Below are positions 26,468 to 39,392 of a stretch of 64,000 nucleotides of DNA, in pieces; position 1 is the stretch's first letter, and each line of letters opens with the position of its first letter. Source of the stretch: Diadema setosum (lineage: Eukaryota; Echinodermata; Echinoidea; Diadematoida; Diadematidae); assembly GCF_964275005.1 (NCBI RefSeq), contig NC_092698.1, positions 26,812,447 through 26,876,446 on the forward strand. The letters are read 5' to 3'. A program made the translations under genes and the position numbers. The notes beneath the pieces are model-generated. The model did no database searches. It saw only the letters and a list, made by a program, of their open reading frames with translations, and had not been told where the DNA came from.

Positions 26468-27748
26468 CAATCGAGATCTGTGCATGGGGGTAAATTCTGG
26501 ATGATTGTTTACTCGCTTCCCTCTCGCTATAGTTTCTCTGAACAATACATTGGATACACTTTGACCGGATGACGGCCATTTTGTAAAGACGAGAAGCTAT
26601 TCCCGACCACTTGTACGTCTACAGCTTAGAAGGACGTTCAAGAAGATCAAACACAAAAGATGAACAAGGCTTCATCCCAGTAAGTGCTTTGGTTCTCCAT
26701 CATTCACCTTGGTCTTTTCTATCTTTGTCTTATCTACACGTGCAAGGAGATGAAAAAGAAATAGATGAAATAAATTACAACTGTGCGCCTGACGTGTTAT
26801 CCAATGTCGTTTACTCTGAATTCTGTTTACAGCAGCTGCAAAAATAGGTAAATTCATACGTAGTTATATGTATTCATGACTTTGGTGACCGTCTCATGTC
26901 CGACACAGTCTCCATCTCTTTTACTAGGTACAATGGTAAGATTTCTTGGCCGATGAGTTCTGAGTCCAGTTACTTCCAACTTTAGTAATCAAACTTAATT
27001 TGATGTGATTAGAATGTTATTTTTTTCTTTCTGATTTCGATTTTCCATCCGTGTGAACGCTACTTTGTGTATGACCACTGAGAAAGAATTACGTAAATGT
27101 ACGTGTAAATGTACGTGTAAATACCTTGAGAGTTCAAGACTGTTAATATGTGCGTAGCGTAATCAAGTATACCCAAACCCCTATACATGCTGTATGCAGA
27201 GAACCCCACAATTCCCCACTTTTCCCCCATGGAACTCATGGTAAACATGTTGATAGAGATGAACCCTATAAGATAATGATCACTTATTGCTCGAAGTGGA
27301 ATACTAGAAATTTTCTTCGTAATAAGGACGGTATAGTATGCTTATTTAATTAGATACAGGTTTAAAAAGCAGGGGAAAATCTAAGATTGTGATCAATATT
27401 GGGTGTAACCTTCTTTGCCTATCTTCCTGAGACATTATGAGTGGACATTATATTATCATTATTTACAAAAATTTCGCGGACATCGCAGGGACGGTCGAGG
27501 TCAATAAGTCGCTTAAGAGCAATATTATCTCCCCTCATCTCTGGTGAGATATTCCAACAAAATCCAACAATGTCTGCCAATGTGGTTGCAGAAGCAAACT
27601 GATTACTGATAGGTGTGTCTACTTGACAAATGATTAAACCTACAAATTATTTTTACAAACAAAATATAGATAAGTGTGTGGGGAGAAAAGATGTATGCAA
27701 TGGACGCACATGGGTTCGGCGTTGTTTATTCACCACACCCATCCGGTC

Positions 27749-27812
<64 letters not shown>

Positions 27813-28531
27813 TGTGTGTGTGTGTGTGTGTTTCTTTTAGACCTTCATCAACAGGACTGGTGTAGGGTGGGAGACGAGCACACCAAACAGACAAAATCGC
27901 CAACCCCAATCCACCACCAACCAGCCCTGGTGAAGTTCAGAGGTTAGAAGGGACAGAGTTGGATTCGATTAACTTTGAAAACTGGGTAAAGAACCCTTTG
28001 TGGAATAGAGTCTTTGTTTTTACATCCTGATTGGAAAACCATCGTGTAAACACACCCACGCATGCACACGCTCAAACAAACCAACGCACGAACAAGTCTT
28101 CCGCATCCTCTTCGGGTAAGTGGGCGATAAAACACGGCAATGTTGGTGACAAGGGAGATACATCATTTTGTTGTAAACATTAATATGATAAACACTTTGT
28201 GTACAGGAACAGACTGTCTTTCTTAGTGTGTTTGCATGTTGGTGTTGTAAGTCTGAGTAGTCAGCATTGCTAATCACCGACAAACAAATCCGATTCACCA
28301 TTGAAAGCACAATCAGAGCTCAACAAAGTGGAATCCTCAACAGTAAGATATAAATATCAGCTGTCATTCTTGTCAACAATATTTATTCATGAGATCAATT
28401 TCTTTAAAACTTTATTTCCCCCCCAAAAAAAAAACAACAACACACAAACGTTTGTACAGACTAACACAAGCTGTTGAAATTGACAAAAAAAAAAACATAA
28501 CTTTATGTAGCAAAAAGGCATTTGATATATG
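26468..28531. other. No gene recognised
   Basis: TG microsatellite at 27751. A GTAAGT donor-like site at 26680 and a good acceptor-like site at 26846 (minus) exist, but no protein similarity. Confidence 0.55.
27751..27831. repeat. (TG)n microsatellite
   Basis: About 40 TG units with one TATG interruption. Confidence 0.96.
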
Positions 28532-28588
28532 TACATATATATATATATATGTTTATATATATATATGTTTATATATATATATGTGTGT

Positions 28589-28620
<32 letters not shown>
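28532..28620. repeat. (TA)n tract abutting a MITE
   Basis: TA runs broken by GTTTA and GTGTGT, ending exactly where the GAAGAGTT MITE begins. Confidence 0.93.
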
Positions 28621-28850
28621 GAAGAGTTGGTCGCAAAACAAGTTAAGTCCGTTCTTGTCAATTTCAGACATTTGATATCGAACGTGCTTAAAACAAAGAA
28701 AATACTATTGGACAGTTTTAATTATAACTTCAAGAATATTCCTTGTTATGCAACAAGTGAAGTATCTTTGGAAGGGTTGTTCTACCTGAAGATGGATTTA
28801 TTTCAAAATTTTTGAAAATAGCGCTTAGCCCCTTTTGCGATCAAGCTCTT
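28621..28850. mobile_element. GAAGAGTT MITE, second copy, also at a (TA)n tract
   Basis: Starts GAAGAGTTGGTCGCAAAACA directly after a long TA run and ends TTTTGCGATCAAGCTCTTC followed by ATATA. More diverged than the 49927 copy. Confidence 0.65.
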
Positions 28851-29642
28851 CATATACAGGCCTACATTGTGACTTTATATTGTTTACATAAAGTTTTATG
28901 TAATATATCAGGAAAGATATTCCAACGGTTGTACATTCCAAAGGTAATGGCGCTCGTCAATTTTTGTCAGTCAGAGCATCAAAATAATATGCTTATGCAA
29001 GTACTGATAATTGCAAGAATCAAAAGTGTACACTGCAGAGAGTGACTGATCAATTTGACTTCATCTTTGCTGGTAACAACACATTTTTACAGACCAAGTT
29101 TATTACCCACAAGTTACAGTCGATCAAAACAAATTTAAACTATGACAGAACAACTTAAAAACTAATAACATATTGCAGTCAAGGAATGTTTGTCTTCAGT
29201 TCTACAGCATTGAAACACGAGCCAACGCACACAGCTGGACAGTGAGAAAATAAGAACTCAAAACGTGTTACAAACATAATTATGGTTTGAATACAAATGA
29301 CCATTTAAGCCAACAGAAGAGATAAACCGTATATTTCATTTCGTCAGTGACTGCAGAAAGGTATTGATTTTGCAAAACTTTTTAAATGGATTTTGATTTC
29401 TTTTTCGCTGCGGCTTTATTATCAATCTGAAGGCAAATCAAGTTTGATTGCATACCAAAAAAGCAACAAAAACAACAACAAAGAAATCAATATTTGTTTT
29501 GTTTACAATACTCCCAAATTAACTCCGGCCTCCAAATTTCGTGATTCGGTGGTGTACCATTCTCCGCCTTTGCTTGATGGAATTTTGGACATGCTTTAAT
29601 TAGCCATTAAAAAATAACTAACGTTCAGCATTTCTGGAGAAG

Positions 29643-30039
29643 TTAAAGGGATGGTACCTTATTGGTGGAGATGAGAATTGGGCTTTTAACTTTTTGCGAG
29701 ATACCCATAAGAAAACACTTATGATATACATGTAGTACAGAGCATACCATTTTAAATGGAATTCAAAGTTTATTTGATGAAAATCGGGTTTGGAATGACT
29801 GAAACATCCAACAAAGTAAAACAAAGCGATCGTAATAAAGTGTTGGTCCCACACTTTATTAGAATCGCTCTTTTTTGGATATCTCAGCAATTTCAAAACC
29901 GATTTTCATCAAATAAACGTTGAATTCCTCATAGAATTAAATGCTCTTTCATATTTCATAAGAAGTTTCTCATTATCTCACCAAAAAAATGTTAAAAACC
30001 TGAAATTAGGTCTCAACCAAAACTGTACGATCCCTTTAA
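29643..30039. mobile_element. TTAA-flanked palindromic MITE, copy 1
   Basis: Starts TTAAAGGGATGGTAC and ends GATCCCTTTAA. The centre holds paired GATATCTCAGCAATTT / TTTGATGAAAATCGG blocks. TTAA at both ends suggests a piggyBac- or Kolobok-type mobiliser, which is inference. Other copies lie at 47103, 54938 and, degraded, 4303. Confidence 0.8.
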
Positions 30040-32153
30040 GACCTTTAAGACCGTGGCAGCGTTTACGAAACTCACTGACAACAATCACTGACAGCAGTTT
30101 TAAGCTTCTGAAAAATCTTCGCATCTGACCGTCTGAGAGCAAATTTTTCAGTAAAAATCATCGACAAAACACTTGATGAAATGCGCCCCTTATTTACGGT
30201 GACAGCTATTGAAATGCGTATTTCATTTGAAGTTCCTTTTCTTTGGAAATGACGCGGTGGGAGAAGGATTGTATAACCAGGTGGCAGTGAATGCTGTGAG
30301 GGCGCTCTTTCTATCGTCTCCAATCACTTTGTTCTGTCTTCAGTTCGTCTTTAAGTTCCTCGGCCAACATCGTCAGATCTGTACGTTAAAGATTGAGGAG
30401 AAGACGTTTCTGCTATTTCAGTCAGTTAAAAAAAAAATGTTGGCGTTAACACATATACACATATAGAACTTTACTTTAATCGAAATATAGATGGTCATAA
30501 GAGAAATGTCCCTGACAATTATCACGAAAACTGCAAGTTTGTTTTCATATCAATGAGACAGTGTGTGCCACTCACTACTCGGCAGGCTGATTTAAAGTCT
30601 ATAACAGTCATGCAGTTTTGTATGAGTGTGCGTACAAGTATTTAGGGAGAGAAGCGAATATCTGAAATAGACAATATGGTAAGATGGTAAGTTTGAAATA
30701 TAACATAATAGAAAGACAACGTATGTAAAAACCCGCTATAAATTTCATAGCACTGTTGTAATAGTGTTCAAGAATAATAAGCCAGCTCACTTTAATAGCA
30801 CGGCACGATATCTCTAACTGGAGAGCGCTTTACAGGCAGCCAGCCCTACCATTTATTTTTTTTTCATCCAAATGATACGGATCTGCAACTGGTAATACAT
30901 GTAGCAGAATCTGTTCGAGCTCGTGCTGTCATGACTGTTGAACAATTGTAATCTCTCACACAAATTTCAATCGATGGGCTTTCCAAGAAGCGGTCATGGA
31001 TATTATAATATTATTCTTGCGATGACAATGCGAGAACATCATTGGTGCTTAACCATGAGAAATGAGAATCTGTGGGAGTCTAATGCAGTTATGGGATGAA
31101 GGCAATGTGGAGATCTCCAAAGAACACATGCTCTGGAATCATGTGACTCATCATGTGCGGGACACGTGACATTTTGTCATGTTCCCGCCTCTTTCGCGCC
31201 ATCGCTCTCCTCGTTTTCTCTCAGTCTCTTTCAAGTACACGCCATTCTTTTGTCCTTACTGGATAATTAGTTCTTCTTTGGAGGCCTTTGTGTTTTCTAT
31301 TCCTGTTTTCATGGTTGTTTTCCTTTCCTTTGTGCTATGGGACCTACATAAGAATAACAAAACAGTGTAATCTTTTTTATGGCAACTTTTTTATGGCAAT
31401 TCAATGTACCCATTGAATTTCTGAATGGTAATATCAGCGTATCTTTATACAATGTACCTCTGACGGCGGCCTTTTACATGAGAAAGAGTAAGAAAGAAAA
31501 TAAAGTTTATATGTGCCTTTAACCGAGCGAGGAAAACAACCATTGAAAAAGCGAAAAATGTGACTTGAATCCTGTCTCCAATGCGACAGCAATGTTAAAG
31601 CTCTGGCTAAATCTGATGCGTAGAAAGAAAGCTATCATCCTTTTGTTTTCTGTATATCAAACTACGATGTGTTTTTCCCCCATATTTATCAAAAGCAAGA
31701 ATTATTTTCTCTGTTCAGTGTCATCTAAAGGAGCAATTTGTTTGATGTACCTTGTGCAAAGAAATTCAAAAGAAAAGGAGCTCCTTCAAGACTGTGCGAC
31801 TTTTCGCCCACAACACGAACTTTAGTAACAAAACGTCTCCGTGACGTGACCAAAATGAATATGTCTGCGTGCCAATCAAGGCCATGTTACATGACTATGA
31901 GTCTTTCAAACTGTCCTAATTTTCTGTTTCGCTTGTATACTTGTGATCTGCAGCTTTTGTTAATGTTCATTCGGTGTTTTTGAAGTAAGATGTCCCTAGG
32001 GTAAGATTTTCATTTAATTCATAAATATTCTTGATATGGTCAACGTGACGTCGGAAGCCATTATTAATTCTGTGGTCGCGACAAAACATCACAAGAAATA
32101 AAGGTGTCCAATTTACTAATTGAGCTCCAGACATTGTCCCTAACCTCTAACAC
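30040..32153. other. No gene recognised
   Basis: Ordinary AT-rich sequence between a TTAA MITE and the foldback MITE. If the EF-hand gene extends downstream, its exons may lie here or further left. Confidence 0.55.
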
Positions 32154-32477
32154 CCCCATTCCCCAGAAATTTCTTCTCATCGGTCACTCATCGTTGTTGC
32201 TTCCGGCCACCCACCGAAGTGTATCGGATCGCAGTCTGATAACTTCGACTCTGTTGGTCGACTATCAGGTGAGTGTCAGACAAGTCGCGGGTGATCCTCA
32301 TCGGACGACTTTGCCTCATCGGATCACCGCACGACATGTCTGACACTGGCCTGATAGTCAACCAACACAAGTCGTATTTATCGGACATTAATCAGATACA
32401 GTTCGGTGGGTGGCCGGAAACGGTAAACTTTGCTTCCGATGAGTGACCGATGAGGGAAAATCTCTTTGGAATGGGAT
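32154..32477. mobile_element. Palindromic foldback MITE in intron 2 of the EF-hand gene
   Basis: The left arm (CCCCATTCC ... CATCGGTCACTCATCG ... TTCCGGCCACCCACCGAA) is repeated in reverse complement at the right end. The inner parts (GACTATCAGG / CCTGATAGTC, GGATCACC / GGTGATCC) also pair, so almost the whole 324 bp folds back on itself. No coding capacity. Superfamily not assignable. Confidence 0.75.
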
Positions 32478-32516
32478 TATCATTTTGGACACACTCATTC
32501 CCAACAACTCCCTTAC

Positions 32517-32747
32517 CACATGGCGGGGGATCTCGGCAAAGCGGCAGGCTGTAGAACTCACGCTGTGAGAGGAACCCATCTCCGTCCAGATCATACATGG
32601 AGAACGACCTGGTGTTGCTGTCTTGTGACCATAGGGGGAGCTGTTCCGGTCCGTTTCTCCTGCCAATTATGATTTTCTTGCGATGCATCTGCGCTTCTGT
32701 TGTGTCTGTCGAAAATGCTGCCATGTAGCTTATCGCCAGTAAAACCA
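32517..32747 (-). CDS. EF-hand gene exon 2, 231 nt
   Basis: Acceptor TTTTCCTCTGCAG, donor GTAAGG. Contains the rest of the signal peptide, the basic segment and the EF-hand loop. A palindromic MITE begins about 40 bp beyond the donor. Confidence 0.85.
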
Positions 32748-35199
32748 CTGCAGAGGAAAAGGATATGAAATCTCCTAAATACTATAATTAATTCACAAAT
32801 CTCTCGACACTAAGTGAGACTTTTCTCCTCAATCGTGCATGCTGCAAACACATTTTCCGTCACCCAAACACACCTTATATTAGTTTGCTTCATTTATTCT
32901 TCATTGAGGGAGAACTGTGGTACTTTGTTGTTTGTTATCTGTCTCAACTGGCGTTGCAACAATTCTAAATACGCCAGTAATTAACAAGCATCAATTTCTC
33001 CCGAGTACTGCTTCATAAAGCGTTTGCAATAGACTCAGTATATATTTGTGGTTGTCATATTATAATCATCAAGGCAGCTTTAAGCATTTCACAATAGTAA
33101 CAAAATTATAGTAAAAGTACACAGGTCATTGTTAAAGGACAATTCCGGACAAGTTAGTCTGAAAAGAAAGAGTAAAGATTTACAAGCACAACAACAAAAT
33201 AACAATTAGGGATATTATGCAATAGTGAAGTTTTGCTAATTTTCTCAAAACACTTCTTGAACAGTCAGTATAAGTATACAAATGAGTGAGTTGATGTTGA
33301 CTCTTTATGTCATTGCCCCACAACTTGTCATATTGTTTGCACACATAGAAATTTCCTGCCTTTTTTAATTTTCAAATGCAATTATGCATTACCCTCAAAT
33401 TCGATTTATTAGAGTTACTTTGCAGTTATCGGAATTGATTTGTAGTAATCTTGTCAGGTATAACATTGTTCTACACTTTAATGGGAGGGGAAAAAAGAGA
33501 TTTTCGTTACTTTAGTACACGATGAATTGAAAAATATGAATCTAACTCGGGTCTTTCGATTGGGAGTTGGAGTCCTATCCGCTATGCCACAGCGCCCCCA
33601 CTAATGAGTATATTATGTATGTAAAATGAGCAGTTTTATGTTATGATTCAGGGAATTCTAGCAATTTGTTCGGTATGAATAGTTCATTCTTAGCTAAATT
33701 CGTTCGAATAAGTGGTAAGTGAAACTCTTTGGAGCAATGAGTGGGATAATTCTGGAATGATTGATATTTTGGGAGCATGGAATAAAAAAAAAACGGGAGT
33801 AAATTATTACTATACATGTACATGAATTATCCTAACTTAGATTAAAAAAAAACACAACTCGTTCATTTTTAATAACTTAAGAGAAGCAAACGATAAATTT
33901 GTATGTCAACGTATGGGAGAGTAACAAATAATACAGAGGGCTTTCTTTTGCTGCAAACAGCACTGTATTCAGGGGAGTCTGATGAGTATTGGCCAAGCTG
34001 AGGTTATATGATTAAGGTTAGGCAATATCAATGTGGAGCATAGCATAAATAATGGCTTTTGAAGGATATTAAATATCTAATATTCACAATGCGCATTGTA
34101 TGAATTATATCATTAACACATTATTGAGTAAATATAATAATAACTAATATTGGGAAAACGTTAAAATTGAAGACAAATTAAAAAATGCAATGCCAGACTG
34201 AAGGTACAGTAGCAGAGGAAACACTTCGAATAAAGTTATTGGGAAAAAAAAAACGATTGGAGATATAAGTGAGGAACCATCTTTATTAGCAGGGATTGAC
34301 TATATTATAGGAAAATGGCACAAGTTGAAGTCACAACATAAGATTAAGTATACAATACTAATATAGTGCGTAATAAAAATAAATTATCTTAAAGTACATA
34401 AGTTCTCAGAAATTCAGCCCAATCATGTCAGGTCAATTAAGTTATTGAATGAAAAAAAAAACCCAAATGCAAACAACCATAAATGTATTGCAAGAAAGGG
34501 TTGAATATATTTCACTCAAAAGTTGATAGTGCATGAATTTGATTTATCATGTTATTGTACTGTAGATTACGAATACCACTTTCCATTTTGCAGTTCAAGG
34601 TTAATGCCCGCAATTTTGTTATATAAAAAATATGGAAAAGTGACATAATAGCCAGTGCTATAGTCTTCTCCTTTAACCTCTCAATACATACTCTGCAGGT
34701 AGGAGATAATATGTAGCACCGACCGCCAGTCTTCAAGTTTTGTTGTACGACCCTAGTATTATGTTTGATTATACTTATTGGAAGTTCGTGAAAGAGGTTA
34801 TCCAAAACTGTTTATCTTTAGGATAAAATTTCAGTGATTTAGATTTTTTTTTTTAATGGCATATAACTACGGAGTTATAATCAATACATAAGAGGTCTCA
34901 ACAGGTTTAAACTCTACCGCGTAATGCGACAGATAAATAGTTCATGACCAATTAAACTTAATTATTGACACAATGGTTATTACGAAATTATACGTGCCAC
35001 TGATCCCAGCACAGTAAATATGAACGCAATCTTTATAGTGTATCATCTGTTCCGCCATTATTGGAGGATGCTTGTTCCCCCTTTAACTGGGGCAAAGAGA
35101 TCCGATCCCCTTTCGGCTCCCAACACATTAACAGAGAGAGGCACGTATTTACAGCTACCATGAAAGTGAGTTTGGTCTGCACTTACCTAGGCCGTGCAT
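32517..35199 (-). CDS. Secreted EF-hand protein, 5' part (two coding exons; 3' exons not found)
   Basis: Exon 1 gives ATG CAC GGC CTA G; exon 2 continues TG GTT TTA. The joined product begins MHGLVVLLAISYMAAF, a typical signal peptide with likely cleavage near TTEAQ (residues 20-24), so the protein should enter the secretory path. After a basic stretch (HRKKIIIGRR) comes one canonical Ca2+-binding loop, DLDGDGFLSQRE (residues 57-68), with Asp at 1, 3 and 5, Gly at 6, a hydrophobic residue at 8 and Glu at 12. Then CRDPPPC and a donor. The 81 codons seen are an N-terminal fragment. Two possible downstream exons in the right phase are recorded among the rejected items. I do not recognise the family beyond the EF-hand. 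Confidence 0.8.
33541..33600 (-). mobile_element. tRNA-derived SINE head
   Basis: Minus strand: GGGGGCGCTGTGGCATAGCG (A box TGGCATAGCGGA) and the degenerate B box CGAGTTAGATTC. Sits in intron 1 of the EF-hand gene. The 3' limit is unclear. Confidence 0.5.
35187..35199 (-). CDS. EF-hand gene exon 1, 13 coding nt
   Basis: ATG in the strong context TTTCCACCATGC, followed by CAC GGC CTA G and donor GTAAGTGC. The preceding ~155 nt to the proposed transcription start contain no ATG. Joined with exon 2 it completes the signal peptide exactly in phase. Confidence 0.78.
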
Positions 35200-35353
35200 G
35201 GTGGAAATGAGAGCGTGTTGAGAAAATGACCCGTCACTGTGTATAGATCTCAGTGGTACAGCAGGGGGTAATAAGAACAAAAATCAAGGCCCCAAGTCAA
35301 CACTGTCTTCTCTGGTTGCAGGTTTATGGCCAGGCCCGATGCTCGACTGTGAC

Positions 35354-35388
35354 TGACTCTTGATTTATTGCGCCAGTCTCTTTATATA
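35354..35388 (-). promoter_or_regulatory. Core promoter of the EF-hand gene: TATA box and initiator
   Basis: On the minus strand TATATAAAG lies at 35388-35380, and an initiator-like GAGTCAGTCACAG is centred on A at 35354, about 34 bp downstream. The implied 5' UTR runs from about 35354 to 35200. Position relative to a good start codon supports this, but no transcript data are available. Confidence 0.6.
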
Positions 35389-36055
35389 CTTAGGTAACGG
35401 TCGTTTTTAACATAATAATGAAAGTTTGATGTCCCTCGATATCCAAGTACCAAGAATGTGTAGCATAAAACCCACAACCCTCTCTTTCGCCTATTCAAAA
35501 ACATGTTTGCATATCAAGATGTCTTAATCATTTACGAGGTGATTAATGACGGCTCTTCGCAGCGATGTTTTGTAGATTCATCTTACCAGGTGTTGCGTCG
35601 GGAGTTATCCAGACCCCTTTTTACGAAGTTCGTTCCCGCGTTGCCAAGGTCCTCATCCTGTTGTCTGCTTGTCTTGACCACTCCGTGACATCGGCTTGAC
35701 GAGAACCAACGCACTTTGCGGGTGAGTGTGATTGGATGAACACATTTTAAATGTGATTGTGTTTGGTGTATGTGTGTATGTGCGAATATGGCGTCTGTGT
35801 TAGTGTATGTATGTCTGTGGGCGTATGCTTGAGTGTTATAGCCGTAATAAAGGAGTGTGTGGACAAGGAAGAAAACTGGGAATCGGAGATAAAACAGAAA
35901 CTGCTAGAATTTAAGATTTACAGCAGCAGACGTGACAGTAATAAGAAGTACAAACATAAATTCGTCATATACACACATGCACACACGCGCACACACAATC
36001 TTATCATTTACAAATGTACACACAAGACCCACGCTTGTATACCCAGTCAATTGTA

Positions 36056-36239
36056 CACTCTAAAAACGCAAATGTTGATTCAACATTAAAGGGCCGAGGA
36101 GTGACAGCATTTTTGAAGTGTTGCATCCAACTTTTAAATAACATTTTAAATGTTGAATCTAGCAGGAAAACCAACACTTTGAAAATGTTGTCACTCCTCG
36201 GCCCTTTTAAATGCTAATTCGACATTTGTGTTTAGAGTG
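36056..36239. mobile_element. CACTCTAAAA MITE with TA target duplication
   Basis: Inverted ends CACTCTAAAAACGCAAATGT and, in reverse complement, CACTCTAAACACAAATGTC, flanked by TA on both sides. Inside, GGGCCGAGGAGTGACA pairs with TGTCACTCCTCGGCCC. Looks Tc1/mariner-like from the TA sites only. Confidence 0.7.
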
Positions 36240-36241
36240 TA

Positions 36242-39200
36242 ATCATTTGCAATTCGACTTTAAAGTGTCCACAAGACACAAAATGAAATTATGAGAAAAT
36301 GTCAGTGAGTATGATTATTCTGGTGGCAAATCTGGATTAGAACTTAAATAGCTAATAAGTCATTTGATACAAAGAGATATGATTTATAAGTATATTATAG
36401 TGGGCACCTACTGCAAAATGAGCAATAAATTCAAAACGTGGTGGATGAATACCGTTTGGAAGATTGCGTGACGTTAAAAATAACAAGAACCAGCGACAGG
36501 AAAATTCTAGACAGTCTACGCACAAGGGAGACAAGCAGACAAAAACTCGGATAAAGTAAAATATTACATACATACAAACAATTTTCCACTCGCCCGCGAA
36601 TGTACAAAATGTTCAATCACAGTTGCGTCAATGGTGCATGCGACAATGAGCATTAAACACTGCTGGGCTTCGCATTTAGTCTGTTGTGTGTGAATGTTTA
36701 TTCCTTGTACAGCAGTATTCAAAAGTGATATAAACAGGGCGTATGCAGTATTGTAAGTTATCATGTCTATAATAACTGATGGGATATTTAGTCACTTTTA
36801 CAGGATTGTTGCACTTGAAATAAAGCTCATTCAAACTATTTCGTGGACAACGATGTCTTCTAGGGGGGGGGGGGTCTAACCAGTTTAATGATGTCGCGAA
36901 GAAAGGAAAAACAGTAAATACAAATAATTACAAATAATTACACATCGTTTTCGTTCGTTTGTTCGTTCGTCCTTATCTATTTTGCTTCTCAAATCAAATA
37001 AAATGAATTACATTGGTGTGACAAATTTAAACAAAACAGAACCAAATCACAAAGGAGCAATACAAAACTTTAATTTATACTGTATGCATAACAAAAATCT
37101 TTGTAAAACATTTATATTTGCATATAATACAGAAAAGACAGTACTTTTGATTCAATAAAGAAGCAGTACATTTTTTTTTTTGCATCATCAGTACTCTTTT
37201 AGGAATTTGTTCAACCGTTTAGAATGGTGATGTATTCATATGTACGCTGAAGACAGGATCTATATCTTTTGATAACGTATACTGTGCATAATAGTGTGAA
37301 CAATAAAAATCGATAGCCAGCTCATTGAATTAATGTTGACGGATGTCATATAAACTACAATATATGAATGTTGATAATTCAATTGGGTAGTTTCAAATAC
37401 CAGATAAAGATAAATAAAATGCTAAAGGCAAAAATGCCATAGATAGAATTGTCAATTGTGAAAATAAGAGAGTTTAAAAACTCCACAATAACTTGACACA
37501 AATTTCGGACAAAATGTTTTATTTCAAGGTCAATACCAATTTCTTTAGATTGTCATTTGCGTTGCGCTTGATTTTATCATCGACACCGCAGACACTTTCT
37601 ACCTTAACGTTATCATCTCTCTCTCTCTCTTTGTCTTTCTTACCTTTGCCCTAATTACCGTTGACCATATTCGCATTTCACAGTTTCATGAATAAAATGT
37701 TACAAAGAGAGATGCCAACATACTAAACAGAAGTAAACAAAGTGCAATTGTTTCAGGAAGAAAATCGATACGACTGGATTGTAGACTTCGACATAGTACA
37801 CTGTCATTTTTATCATTGACACAAATACTTTGTAAAACACACAATAACTTATCATATTAACCGCTTTTAAATTTTGAGATTAGGTTCTTGATCCGTTCCC
37901 ACAGCTTTTCCTTCGCCATGTAAACCCCTTTTGGAAAAATCTGAGCTCACCTCTACTCCTTTACAACAACAAATTTAAATCATTGGGATGTGAAATGTAA
38001 TTCCGGATGGCCATTCTGGAAGCCGTTTGCGTTTGCATCGCAGCTAAAGCCAACATGTTTGTTTAGATTCAGGCTGCTCAAATAGCAACCGAACTATTTT
38101 CCACTCTCGGCTAAAATAGGTGCGAGCACGCCATATTAACGAGAAAGCATGCTCTCATATCCATTAAACGACACTGCCAACACGTGATTAATTCGTGGTG
38201 TTCCACAGGTATTTTTCTACATTGTATTAGATAGGTAGCTCACCAAATCTTCACCGTGGGCTTTCACCTGCGTCAATCGCTTCGTTGTAGAGAAACAACA
38301 TCAACTCAAAAGAAAAGTATAAGATATACCATTTGACAATGCCTCCTCTTCGGAGGGGCCTATAAAGTGAAATATAAGTGCGATCTGGAGCTTTTTCACT
38401 CAACCCGAGGCGGAAGAGCACTTTTGCTATCGGCCATTGTGGCTATTGTTCGAGAAGGGTCTTACCTCTAGTATAATCGACAAAATGTAATCGTAATTGT
38501 GCATTTAAAACACACACACACACATAGACGCACACACTCACACATATTGACCATATGTTTTCGCTTTTTTACTGAAACTGCTCCGAGTTTGTATAATGCA
38601 AACATTTTATTTGGTATCAAAATGAAATCGTGCCATGGATGGGAAAGTCCCACGTTATAGAGAGTTTATCAAGAATATTTATCATCTGGTCTGCGTAAAA
38701 TGTTTGAAGATTCAGCAATGTTGCGTTTATCATATCAGGAACTGAAAGCAAAGAAATGAAAGAGGAATGTGTTGCTCCATCATATCGATGTGATTATCAA
38801 TGATAAGTCCGGGGCTGTTTACCACACTGCAATATCGGTGTGTTTTTAAAAAACAAAACAAAATGAACAAACAGTACAGGCAACATTCTTTTTCAAGTCT
38901 TTCGTGACATGATGATTGTCAAGAAACAGATGTGGTCATTTGTGATAAACCGAGTGAGAATTTCTCGGCAAGGACATCATGAGTGTGCAAGTCAAATCTC
39001 CTCCATTTGGAGGACTTATTGACGAACCAGGCAGCTTCTTCTTGCTACCACCTCCCCCGCCGCCCCCTACATAATACTTCTTTATCAAGCTGATATATAA
39101 TATCAATGAACTTGTCTGTTGCATTATTTCACCGAGATCATGTATACTGATTAATTTTGCATTGTCTGGAAAATCCAAGGAGTCTGCTATGTATGAACTA

Positions 39201-39346
39201 TACACAGCCCTGTCGCTGTACAGTGTCGCGACAGGCCGTGCTGACGCACGGGGACGCCGCGCGGGTCGGGCTAGCTGTGCATGTGGTTATTTTTCGCGTC
39301 ATTCCACTTCATATGTTTAAGCTGAATCTAATACATACTGTAACCA

Positions 39347-39392
<46 letters not shown>

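Noticed and set aside
26025-26579. Open frames of 90-159 residues rich in Pro, Gly and Lys
   Set aside because: Translations of C, G and A homopolymer tracts inside the hAT-like element.
26672-26846. Acceptor-like CCTATTTTTGCAG (minus) with an open frame, also phase-compatible with the EF-hand exon
   Set aside because: Competes with the site above, has no recognisable protein, and includes low-complexity residues.
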